DNA of 59,994 nt from an uncultured Faecalibacterium sp. (GTDB taxonomy: Bacteria; Bacillota; Clostridia; Oscillospirales; Ruminococcaceae). A model generated the notes under the pieces. The model did no database searches. It was not told where the DNA came from and saw only the letters and a list, made by a program, of their open reading frames with translations. The position numbers and the translations under genes are program-made. How positions within the stretch are numbered: position 1 is the first letter of the stretch; each line of letters opens with the position of its first letter. Location: assembly GCA_934561115.1 (NCBI GenBank), contig CAKTFS010000009.1, forward strand, positions 1 through 59,994, written 5' to 3'. Below are positions 15,564 through 22,484 of the stretch, in pieces.

Positions 15564-15599
15564 GCTTTGTGCATGATTACGTTGTGTAACAATTTTTTC

Positions 15600-15765
15600 T
15601 GTGGAAAAATCCGCCACTTTTCAACAATTTCCACCGGGTTTTCAACAAGCTTTGCGGAAAAACCGAAAAAGAAGCGTGGAAAAGCACTTTTTTGGAGGAA
15701 AACTGTGTGGAAAACGCGGTTAAAACTGTGGAATAACCATTTTTTGCCGAAAAACCTGTGGAAAA
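15600..15765. other. AT-rich cluster of DnaA-box-like 9-mers
   Basis: Five close variants of TGTGGAAAA/TGTGGAATA lie in the same orientation at 15600, 15675, 15706, 15727 and 15757. Two TTTTCAACA (15618, 15639) and one TTTCCACCG (15628) lie in the other orientation. The DnaA box consensus is TTATCCACA, whose complement is TGTGGATAA. The stretch is AT-rich inside a GC-rich genome and lies upstream of the ATPase gene. A translation of this strand is open but biased to K, W and F and is not protein-like. Confidence 0.45.
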
Positions 15766-15811
15766 CCACCTGTTTTTCACCCGCTGCACCGCAAAACAAG
15801 GAGCGTTGCTT

Positions 15812-17695
15812 ATGAACAAGAAACAAAAAAAGACCCTTGAGCGCATCCTGATCGCCGTGGCGCTGGTGATCGTGCTCAAGCTTTTGCCCCCTCTCCCCAT
15901 GCCGGTTGAGCTGGCGCTCTACTGCATCCCCTACCTTGTGGTGGGCTGGGACGTGCTGCGCAAGGCACTGAAGGGCATCAAGAACCGCCAGCCCTTTGAC
16001 GAGTGCTTCCTGATGGCAGTGGCTACCGTGGGCGCGTTTGCGCTGGGCGATTATGTGGAGGGCTGCGCCGTTATCATCTTCTACCAGATCGGTGAGCTGT
16101 TCCAGAGCGTCGCCGTGGGCAAGAGCCGCCAGAGCATTGCCAGCCTGATGGATATCCGCCCGGACTACGCCAACATCGAGGGCGAGGACGGCAAGCTGGA
16201 ACAGGTGGACCCGGACGAGGTCGAGGTGGGCACGGTCATCGTGGTGCAGCCCGGCGAGCGGGTGCCCATTGACGGCGTCATCGTGGAGGGCGCTTCTGCC
16301 CTGAATACCGCCGCCCTGACCGGCGAAAGCCTGCCCCGGGACGTGAACGCCGGGGACGAGGTCATCAGCGGCTGCGTGAACATGACCGGCCTGCTGAAGG
16401 TGCGCACCACCAAGGAATTCGGCGAATCCACCGTCTCTAAAATTCTCGATCTGGTGGAAAATTCCAGCATGAAAAAGGCCCGGGCAGAAAACTTTATCAC
16501 CCGCTTTGCCCGGGTGTATACCCCCGCTGTCTGCTACGGCGCACTGGCGCTGGCCCTTCTGCCGCCGGTGGTGCTGCTGCTTATGGGACAGCCCGCCCGC
16601 TTTGGCGACTGGGTCTACCGCGCTTTGACCTTCCTTGTCATCAGCTGCCCCTGTGCGCTGGTCATCTCCATCCCGCTGAGCTTCTTCGGCGGCATCGGCG
16701 GCGCTTCTGCCTGCGGTATCCTCATCAAGGGTTCTACCTATCTGGAAGAGCTGGCAAGCACCGGCGTTGTGGTGTTCGATAAGACCGGCACCCTGACGCA
16801 GGGCACCTTTAAGGTGACCGGCATCCACCCCGCCGAGGGCGTGACCGATGCTGCACTGGTGGAAGCCGCCGCGCTTGCCGAAAGCTGGTCGAAGCACCCC
16901 ATCTCCCTGAGCATCAAGGCCGCCTACGGCAAGCCCATTGACGCCGCCCGGGTCACAGACGTGCAGGAGCTGGGCGGTCATGGCGTGACCGCGAAGGTGG
17001 ACGGCAAGAGCGTTGCCGCCGGTAACGCCCGCCTGATGGAAAAGGTGGGTATCACCGTCCCCGCCGTGGAGGGTGTGGGCACCATCGTGCACGTTGCCGT
17101 AGAGGGCAGCTACGCGGGCTATCTGCTGATCGCGGACGTGGTAAAGCCCCACAGCGCCGATGCCATCCGCGCCCTGAAAGCTTCCGGCGTGCGCAAGACG
17201 GTCATGCTGACCGGCGATGCACAGCCGGTGGCACAGGCGGTAGCGCAGCAGCTGGGTCTGGACGAGTACCACGCCGGTCTTTTGCCCGGCGACAAGGTGG
17301 ATCAGATCGAAAAGCTGCTTGCTGAAAAGCAGCCCAAAGAAAACCTTGCCTTTGTGGGTGACGGCATCAACGATGCACCGGTGCTGTCCCGCGCAGACGT
17401 GGGCATTGCCATGGGTGCGCTGGGTTCGGATGCCGCCATCGAGGCCGCAGACGTGGTGCTGATGGACGACGACCCCGCAAAAATTGCGCTTGCCATGCGC
17501 ATTGCCCGCCGCACCCTGCGCATCGTGCACCAGAACATCGTGTTCGCGCTGGGCATCAAGGCGCTGTGCCTGCTGCTGGGCGCACTGGGCATTGCCGGAA
17601 TGTGGGCAGCCATCTTTGCGGACGTGGGCGTGATGGTCATTGCCGTGCTCAACGCCACCCGTGCCCTGTATACCAAAGACCTGACCAAAAACTGA
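15812..17695 (+). CDS. Zn/Cd/Pb-type P1B ATPase exporter
   Basis: This 627-residue metal-exporting ATPase has two N-terminal helices, then TGES (170-173, actuator), the transmembrane metal site SCPCALV (CPC 279-281), the phosphorylated D323 in DKTGTLT, SKHPIS (P1B-specific HP) and GDGINDAPVL (hinge). The last helices carry IFADVGVMVIAVLNATR, where the D preceding GVM is characteristic of ZntA/CadA rather than copper pumps. An N-terminal HMA domain is absent; the separate HMA protein upstream probably replaces it. The ATG at 15812 follows AAGGAG at 8 nt. Control is probably by the ArsR protein two genes upstream. Confidence 0.93.
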   Translation: MNKKQKKTLERILIAVALVIVLKLLPPLPMPVELALYCIPYLVVGWDVLRKALKGIKNRQPFDECFLMAVATVGAFALGDYVEGCAVIIFYQIGELFQSVAVGKSRQSIASLMDIRPDYANIEGEDGKLEQVDPDEVEVGTVIVVQPGERVPIDGVIVEGASALNTAALTGESLPRDVNAGDEVISGCVNMTGLLKVRTTKEFGESTVSKILDLVENSSMKKARAENFITRFARVYTPAVCYGALALALLPPVVLLLMGQPARFGDWVYRALTFLVISCPCALVISIPLSFFGGIGGASACGILIKGSTYLEELASTGVVVFDKTGTLTQGTFKVTGIHPAEGVTDAALVEAAALAESWSKHPISLSIKAAYGKPIDAARVTDVQELGGHGVTAKVDGKSVAAGNARLMEKVGITVPAVEGVGTIVHVAVEGSYAGYLLIADVVKPHSADAIRALKASGVRKTVMLTGDAQPVAQAVAQQLGLDEYHAGLLPGDKVDQIEKLLAEKQPKENLAFVGDGINDAPVLSRADVGIAMGALGSDAAIEAADVVLMDDDPAKIALAMRIARRTLRIVHQNIVFALGIKALCLLLGALGIAGMWAAIFADVGVMVIAVLNATRALYTKDLTKN

Positions 17696-17706
17696 CATAA
17701 ACGCAA

Positions 17707-17740
17707 AACAGCCAGACCGGCACTGCCGGTCTGGCTGTTG
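17707..17740. terminator. Bidirectional terminator between the P-ATPase and mtnN
   Basis: ACAGCCAGACCGGC-ACT-GCCGGTCTGGCTGT, with TTGTTGTTT on the plus side. It lies between two convergent stop codons. Confidence 0.85.
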
Positions 17741-17754
17741 TTGTTTCAAATATC

Positions 17755-18438
17755 TTACAGCTTTTCCACCATCGCTGCCACGATCTTGGTGGCGGTGGCG
17801 ACATACTCACCGATGCTGAACTTCTTCACCACCAGCACCTCGTGGCCGTCCTCGTCGGCGTTGTCGCTCATGGCGCGCAGGATGACGCAGGGCACGCCGT
17901 TCTTGGCGGCGATCTGGCTTACCGCAGCGCCTTCCATCTCCACGCAGTCCGGGGCGCACTTGGCCTCAATGGCGGCCTTCGTCTCGCTGTCGCCCACGAA
18001 CAGATCACCGGTGGCGATCTTGCCCACCAGCGCCTTTACCCCGGCTTCGGCGCAGGCGGCCTCGGCGGCGGCGATCAGCTCCGGGTCGCCGGTGTATTCT
18101 TTCAGGAAGGGCGGGTTCTGGCAGATCATATCCAGCTGGGCGTCGTGGTACAGCACCGTCTTGCCGATGACCACATCGCCGATGCCGATCTTGCTGGTCA
18201 TGTTGCCCGCAATGCCGGAGAAGATGATCTTCTCCGCGCCGAACTTGGTGATGAGCACCTGCGTAGTGGCGGCGGCGTTGGCCTTGCCCATACCGGCGCA
18301 GCACACCACCACCTGTTTGCCGGCCAGCGTGCCCTTGTGGTACTCCACGCCGCCGTAGGGCTCAACGGTGACATTTTCCAGCTTTGCACACAGCTGGTCT
18401 ACTTCATCGGGCATAGCGCCCATAATACCAAAGATCAT
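17755..18438 (-). CDS. mtnN: 5'-methylthioadenosine/S-adenosylhomocysteine nucleosidase
   Basis: This 227-residue enzyme cleaves adenine from MTA and SAH, recycling SAM by-products (and generating the AI-2 precursor if LuxS is present). Family motifs: MIFGIMGAMPDEV at the N-terminus (catalytic E12), FSGIAGNM, ATGDLFVGD, VEMEGAAVSQIA (substrate-binding E near 173) and LRAMSDNAD (catalytic D near 197). The start follows AAAAGGAG. It is monocistronic, convergent with the metal ATPase, and followed by a shared terminator. Confidence 0.95.
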   Translation of the reverse strand: MIFGIMGAMPDEVDQLCAKLENVTVEPYGGVEYHKGTLAGKQVVVCCAGMGKANAAATTQVLITKFGAEKIIFSGIAGNMTSKIGIGDVVIGKTVLYHDAQLDMICQNPPFLKEYTGDPELIAAAEAACAEAGVKALVGKIATGDLFVGDSETKAAIEAKCAPDCVEMEGAAVSQIAAKNGVPCVILRAMSDNADEDGHEVLVVKKFSIGEYVATATKIVAAMVEKL

Positions 18439-18459
18439 GGTAAGCTCCTTTTACGATCA

Positions 18460-18715
18460 AAAATGGCCGCCGCGTACGCTTTGGCCATATTCAGAGGAAT
18501 GATTCTTTTTAGTTCAGGAAGGCTTGGAACGAACCCTCTCAGTCATCGCTGCGCGATGCCAGCTCCCCCGAATGGGGGAGCTTTTATGGCGCTTCCGGTT
18601 TGCTGCAATAAAGCTCCCCCTGAGAGGAAAGACTTCCCCCGGCCGGGGGAAGATGTCGCGCAGCGACAAAAGGGGGAATCTGGCAAAACCGTCAGGTTTT
18701 GACTGAGAGGGTTTC
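18460..18715. repeat. Degenerate unit B remnant and unit A palindrome
   Basis: 18460-18530 resembles a decayed unit B (GGCCATATTCAGAGGAATGATTC). 18532-18715 is a unit A with ends AACCCTCTCAGTCATCG and TTTTGACTGAGAGGGTT. It contains AGCTCCCCCGAATGGGGGAGC and TTCCCCCGGCCGGGGGAA. It directly follows the ychF stop codon on the minus strand. Confidence 0.75.
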
Positions 18716-18718
18716 TCT

Positions 18719-19852
18719 TTAAACATTAAACAAAAACTCGATGACATCGCCATCGTGCACAACGTACTCCTTGCCCTCGGTGCGCTGCAGGCCCTTGGCC
18801 TTGACGGCGGCGTAGTCGAAGTTGTTGGCTTCCAGATCGTTATAGCCGATGACGCTGGCGCGGATGAAGCCGCGCTCGAAGTCGCTGTGGATCTTACCGG
18901 CAGCCTGCGGAGCCTTGGTGCCCTTGCGGATGGTCCATGCGCGGCACTCCTTCTTGCCGTCGGTCAAAAAGGAGATCAGACCCAGCAGGTCGTAGCTGGC
19001 GGTGATCAGGTTGTCCAGACCGCTGGCCTCGATGCCCATCTCAGCCAGAAATGCCTTCTTTTCCTCGGGGCTGTAATCTGCGATATCCTCCTCGGTCTTG
19101 GCGCAGATGGGGATGTAGCGGGCGTCCTCCTCCTTGGCGCGGGCAGCCACCAGCGGGACGTACTTGTTGTTCTCGATGCCCTCCATCAGGTCATCCTCGC
19201 CCACGTTGCAGGCGTACAGCACCGGCTTTGCGCTCAGCAGACCCATCTCGTGCAGCACGGTCTGCTGCTCGGTGTCGGCGGGGTCAAAATCGAAGCTGCG
19301 GGCGGGCTTGCCGGTGCTCAGATGGTCGGCCAGCTGCTGCAGCCAGGCGGCCTCGGCGGCAGCGCCCTTGTTGTTGCCGCTCTTGGCAGCCTTTGCCATG
19401 CGGCCTGCGCGGTTCTGCACCACCTCAAGGTCGGAGAGGATCAGCTCGTAGTCGATGGCCTCAATGTCGGCAATGGGGTCCACAGCCTCGGCCTTGGTCA
19501 CGTCCTCCACCACATGGATGATGTTGTCATCGTCAAAGCAGCGCACCACATGCACGATGGCGTCGCACTCGCGGATATGGCCAAGGAACTTGTTGCCAAG
19601 GCCTGCGCCCTGACTTGCACCCTTCACAAGACCCGCAATGTCCACGAACTCCACGATGGCGGGGGTCTTTTTGTTGGTCTGCCAGATCTCGGCCAGCTTG
19701 TCCAGCCGCTTGTCCGGCACCGCCACGATGCCGGAGTTCGGCTCGATGGTGCAGAAGGGGTAGTTTGCAGCCTCCGCATTCTTGGTGGAGGTGATGGCGT
19801 TGAACAGAGTGGACTTGCCCACGTTGGGCAGGCCGACGATACCAAGCTTCAT
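18719..19852 (-). CDS. ychF: Redox-regulated ATPase YchF (Obg-like)
   Basis: This 377-residue P-loop protein binds ATP despite its GTPase ancestry. Motifs: G1 GLPNVGKST (about residues 7-15), G3 [16 protein letters not shown], a non-canonical G4 (YACNVGED) that explains ATP preference, and the C-terminal TGS-like domain ending [19 protein letters not shown]. It associates with ribosomes and is linked to translational and oxidative stress responses. The ATG at 19852 follows AAAGGAG and gives [15 protein letters not shown]; frames upstream of it are not conserved. The protein is slightly longer than the usual 363-366 residues. Confidence 0.96.
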   Translation of the reverse strand: MKLGIVGLPNVGKSTLFNAITSTKNAEAANYPFCTIEPNSGIVAVPDKRLDKLAEIWQTNKKTPAIVEFVDIAGLVKGASQGAGLGNKFLGHIRECDAIVHVVRCFDDDNIIHVVEDVTKAEAVDPIADIEAIDYELILSDLEVVQNRAGRMAKAAKSGNNKGAAAEAAWLQQLADHLSTGKPARSFDFDPADTEQQTVLHEMGLLSAKPVLYACNVGEDDLMEGIENNKYVPLVAARAKEEDARYIPICAKTEEDIADYSPEEKKAFLAEMGIEASGLDNLITASYDLLGLISFLTDGKKECRAWTIRKGTKAPQAAGKIHSDFERGFIRASVIGYNDLEANNFDYAAVKAKGLQRTEGKEYVVHDGDVIEFLFNV

Positions 19853-20012
19853 AGTAGTGATTTCTCCTTTTATAAGATGGATGATAAACAGCTGTGTGTT
19901 ACAGTGTGTTTTTTTGCTTAGCCGGTGCGCGGAGGGTTTTGCAAAAAACAAGCCGCGCACCACACTTTATTGTATCATGCAGGCATTGTTTATGCAAGTG
20001 GCGGGAAGCGGA

Positions 20013-20175
20013 CTCCCCCAGTCATCTCGCTGCGCTCGATGCCAGCCCCCTCGGAGATGGGGCCCTTGGCAGTACGGCAAGCTTTACGGCTAAAATACAA
20101 AGTTTTCAGTTTCGCCAGAGGCTCCCTCCCAGAGGGAGCTGGCAAAGCCGTTAGGCTTTGGCTGAGGGAGTTTCC
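20013..20175. repeat. Palindromic unit A variant (GGAG-type)
   Basis: From CTCCCCCAGTCATCTCG to TTTGGCTGAGGGAGTT, with internal GGCTCCCTCCCAGAGGGAGC. This subfamily (ends CTCCCTCAG/CTGAGGGAG) recurs at 14395 and 22380. The rest of 19853-20313 is AT-rich and holds nothing recognised. Confidence 0.75.
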
Positions 20176-20313
20176 CCTCAAGCTCCCCAGCCACTTTCTT
20201 CCGGACTTTACAAAAAAAGGTAATAGAGCCGAAAAACACCAAAATGTAAACGTTTTCGGACGTTTTAGTAAAGAATACAACATAAAATATAAAGAAAAAA
20301 CCGGGAAAACAGG

Positions 20314-20342
20314 TTGACAGCCGGGGGGGGGTATGGTAGAAT
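20314..20342 (+). promoter_or_regulatory. Promoter with a G9 tract in the spacer (candidate phase-variable)
   Basis: TTGACA (20314-20319) and TAGAAT (20337-20342) are separated by 17 nt that contain nine consecutive G (20323-20331). Predicted transcription starts near 20349, just upstream of the riboswitch. A change of one G would move the spacer away from the optimum. Confidence 0.75.
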
Positions 20343-20381
20343 ATTGTCGACAAAACTAATGTATCAATCTTTAAAAATATT

Positions 20382-20478
20382 GGGCAATTTTTTGGCAAAC
20401 TTGTCGAAAGGCAAGGACGCAAAGCCATAGGGGCTAAGGTTCGGGGCGTTTCCCGGATGATGCCAGCCGGTTGCTCCC
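20382..20478 (+). ncRNA. Cyclic di-GMP-I (GEMM) riboswitch
   Basis: Class I c-di-GMP aptamer signatures occur in the expected order: GGCAAAC (20393-20399), P2 stem CTTG..CAAG closed by TCGAAAGG, the nearly invariant GGACGCAAAGCC (20415-20426), GGGGCTAAGG leading into a P3 stem-loop, and GCCGGTTGC (20466-20474) closing P1 with the 5' strand. It lies between the promoter and the first exported-protein gene; a terminator follows 90 nt downstream. Confidence 0.9.
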
Positions 20479-20568
20479 CTTTTTTGCGGAAATACTCTGC
20501 ATACGGGAACGTCCAAAACCACAGGTGTGTTCTTTTTAAGGGCACGCCAGATTTTGCTCGTATCATCA

Positions 20569-20599
20569 AAGCTGTCCACAAGGTCGGGCGGCTTTTTTT
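20569..20599 (+). terminator. Intrinsic terminator in the riboswitch leader
   Basis: AAGCTGTCC-N8-GGGCGGCTT (nine pairs, including G-U), followed by a T-run, 32 nt before the first coding sequence. This is the probable expression platform. Whether c-di-GMP promotes or prevents the hairpin cannot be decided by eye. Confidence 0.7.
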
Positions 20600-20630
20600 A
20601 TTGTTCCAACGGAAAGGGAGCGTGGAGCCC

Positions 20631-21428
20631 ATGGAAAATAAAAACATGAGCAAGCTGGTCATCGGGGTGCTGGCGGCACTGGTGGTGCTGCTGGGCGGCT
20701 ACATCGCAGTGTCCGGCACGGCACGGGGCGGCAAGTCCACCGGCAGCACCGGCGCGTCCGAAGCGGCCGCGCTGCCCATGGAGACCTATCAGGCGCAGTA
20801 TGTTAAGCCGGAAACCCCCATCGACCGCAGCAAAAACGTCACCCTGCCGGGCTGGGGCGGCTTTACCATCCCCGCAAAGACCAAAAAGATCACCCAGGGG
20901 TTCGAGTTCCATAACCCCGCCGAGAACTTCTGGTACGAGGACTGGGTAAGCCTTGACGGCACCCAGCTGGAAAAGCTGGTGGTGGACAGCGGCCAGACCG
21001 CAGAGCTGAGCCATTACCTGCGTTTGGCGGGCATTCAGGCCGAGGTGACCGGGGTGACGGACGCCGACCCCGCCTATTTTGAGATCCAAAAAACCGACGC
21101 CGGGGCGTACACCATCGAGGCCATCAAGGGCTATAAGGGTGAAAAGACCCTGACCGTGCAGACCGATGACGGCAAGCAGTACACCCTTACCCTGACCGGC
21201 AAGGAGGAGTGCTACTACATCGCCTTTGGGCTGTATTTAGAGGACGGCGACGAGCTTTTGTTCCAGTCCGGCCTTGTAGCGCCCGGGCTGTATGTGCAGA
21301 CGATGGAGATGACCCGCGCCCTTGCCCCCGGCGAGTACCCGGCCTATGTGGTGTGCCAGCCCTATCTTTCGGACCGCGCCACCAAGACCAACAGCGGCAT
21401 CGTAAAGCTGACACTGACCGTAGGCTAA
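20631..21428 (+). CDS. Membrane-anchored exported protein under riboswitch control
   Basis: This 265-residue protein has a short cytoplasmic start, one hydrophobic segment (KLVIGVLAALVVLLGGYIAV, about residues 8-27) and a Ser/Gly/Thr-rich linker, then an extracellular region. That region contains VTLPGWGGFTIPAKTKK and a C-terminal beta-sandwich pattern, LLFQSGLVAPGLYVQTMEM, followed by LAPGEYPAYVV and strands ending KLTLTVG. Similar beta-sandwich tails recur in cell-surface clusters of Lachnospiraceae and Oscillospiraceae from memory; no function is known to me. GGGAG and GGAG precede the ATG; a GTG nine nt upstream is an alternative start. It is the first gene after the c-di-GMP riboswitch. 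Confidence 0.8.
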   Translation: MENKNMSKLVIGVLAALVVLLGGYIAVSGTARGGKSTGSTGASEAAALPMETYQAQYVKPETPIDRSKNVTLPGWGGFTIPAKTKKITQGFEFHNPAENFWYEDWVSLDGTQLEKLVVDSGQTAELSHYLRLAGIQAEVTGVTDADPAYFEIQKTDAGAYTIEAIKGYKGEKTLTVQTDDGKQYTLTLTGKEECYYIAFGLYLEDGDELLFQSGLVAPGLYVQTMEMTRALAPGEYPAYVVCQPYLSDRATKTNSGIVKLTLTVG

Positions 21429-21567
21429 GCCCCCTTGCGGTGGGCAAAACCGGCAGTGTTGACGATAAAAAGAACTGAATTGGGGATCAACAAACCATAC
21501 GGTGTGAAAGGAGTAGGCAGATCCAAGGCTGACCGTCAGCTGCGGGCCCCATTGCCGAATAAGGATT

Positions 21568-22197
21568 ATGAAATTGACAAAGAAAGCGGCCGCCCTGCTC
21601 CTCGCAGCCTCTCTGGCGGTTTCCGTCTGCGCGACCCCGGTGTTTGCAACTGACCCCTCGATTGCAGGCAGTGAAACCAAAACAACTGCCGACACTAATG
21701 TGACTTATACGGTCGATAGCAAATATACATGGTCTATCCCTGCAAAGATCGACTTTGGCGCTAATGCAGGTATTAATGAGACCCGCACAGTCAAGGCTAA
21801 TACAGCCGAAAATATAGCAAGCACAAAGGCAACCGATACTACAGACGGCACTGCTCCCATGGTTTGCGTGACCGAGAATATTATTGCACCCGAAAAAGCA
21901 TTGAAGATCAGCATTGATACTGCATCTTCTACTTTCGAAAATGGCAATGGCTTCTTTGTGGGAGTTAATGGAAAAACAACTATTGAAAAGCTTTATTTTA
22001 AGATTAACAAGCTTGCTAACGACGGCAGCTCTGGGGACGAGCTGGATGCAAGTAAAAGTGAGGTCTTGAGCGTCCCCTCTGGCACGAAAACAGGTGAACA
22101 GCCACTGGTGCTTACCTTGAAAACTACTACTAAAGACGCGGTTGAAAAGGCAGGTGAGTACACAGGTTCGATTGCGTTTAAGTCTGAGGTTAAGTAA
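21568..22197 (+). CDS. Secreted beta-sandwich protein with signal peptide
   Basis: This 209-residue protein has a Sec signal peptide (KKAAALLLAASLAVSVCA, probable cleavage after VFA at about residue 27). The mature part begins with YTVDSKYTWSIPAKIDFG (about 50-67) and ends GEYTGSIAFKSEVK. The pattern xYxVxIPxxVDxG...GxYxxxLxF is shared with the first domain of the large protein at 22485, so the two are probably related modules, perhaps pilin-like or adhesin subunits. No LPxTG, membrane anchor or cysteine pair is seen. Codon use is noticeably more AT-rich than neighbouring genes. AAGGA precedes the start. Confidence 0.8.
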   Translation: MKLTKKAAALLLAASLAVSVCATPVFATDPSIAGSETKTTADTNVTYTVDSKYTWSIPAKIDFGANAGINETRTVKANTAENIASTKATDTTDGTAPMVCVTENIIAPEKALKISIDTASSTFENGNGFFVGVNGKTTIEKLYFKINKLANDGSSGDELDASKSEVLSVPSGTKTGEQPLVLTLKTTTKDAVEKAGEYTGSIAFKSEVK

Positions 22198-22242
22198 CAC
22201 CTATCCCCCGCACCCAAACCTAAATAATACCTGAGCCCAAAG

Positions 22243-22274
22243 GGGAGACGGGAGCTGTTCCCTCTCCCTTTTTT
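22243..22274 (+). terminator. Intrinsic terminator after the 209-residue secreted protein
   Basis: GGGAGACGGGA-N5-TCCCTCTCCC followed by six T. It would end or attenuate the riboswitch transcript before the large surface-protein gene. Confidence 0.85.
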
Positions 22275-22287
22275 AGTTTTGCGGCGG

Positions 22288-22445
22288 AAACTCCCCCAGT
22301 CTGCTGCGCAGACAGCCCCCTCTGAGATGGGGCCCTTGGCAGAACGGGAAGGTTTCTGGCTAAAGTGCAAAGTTTCCGGGCGCGCCAGAGGCTCCCTCCC
22401 CGAGGGAGCTGTCAAAGCCGTCAGGCTTTGACTGAGGGAGTTCCC
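22288..22445. repeat. Palindromic unit A variant (GGAG-type)
   Basis: Ends CTCCCCCAGTCTG and CTTTGACTGAGGGAGTT, with internal GGCTCCCTCCCCGAGGGAGC. Closely similar to 20013-20175. It lies between the second and third exported-protein genes. Confidence 0.75.
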
Positions 22446-22484
22446 GCCCCCCAAAGCAGCCACCCCACACAAGGAGGACACACC

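Noticed and set aside
15600..15765. Full chromosomal oriC
   Set aside because: No dnaA, dnaN, recF or rpmH nearby and no AT-rich unwinding trio identified; kept only as a DnaA-box-like cluster.
15546..15815. 89-codon plus-strand frame upstream of the metal ATPase
   Set aside because: Trp/Lys/Phe-biased composition results from the repeated TGTGGAAAA words; there is no ribosome site.
15491..17749. A 752-codon minus-strand frame opposite the metal ATPase
   Set aside because: His/Gln/Gly-rich antisense shadow of a P-type ATPase with all catalytic motifs; no start signal.
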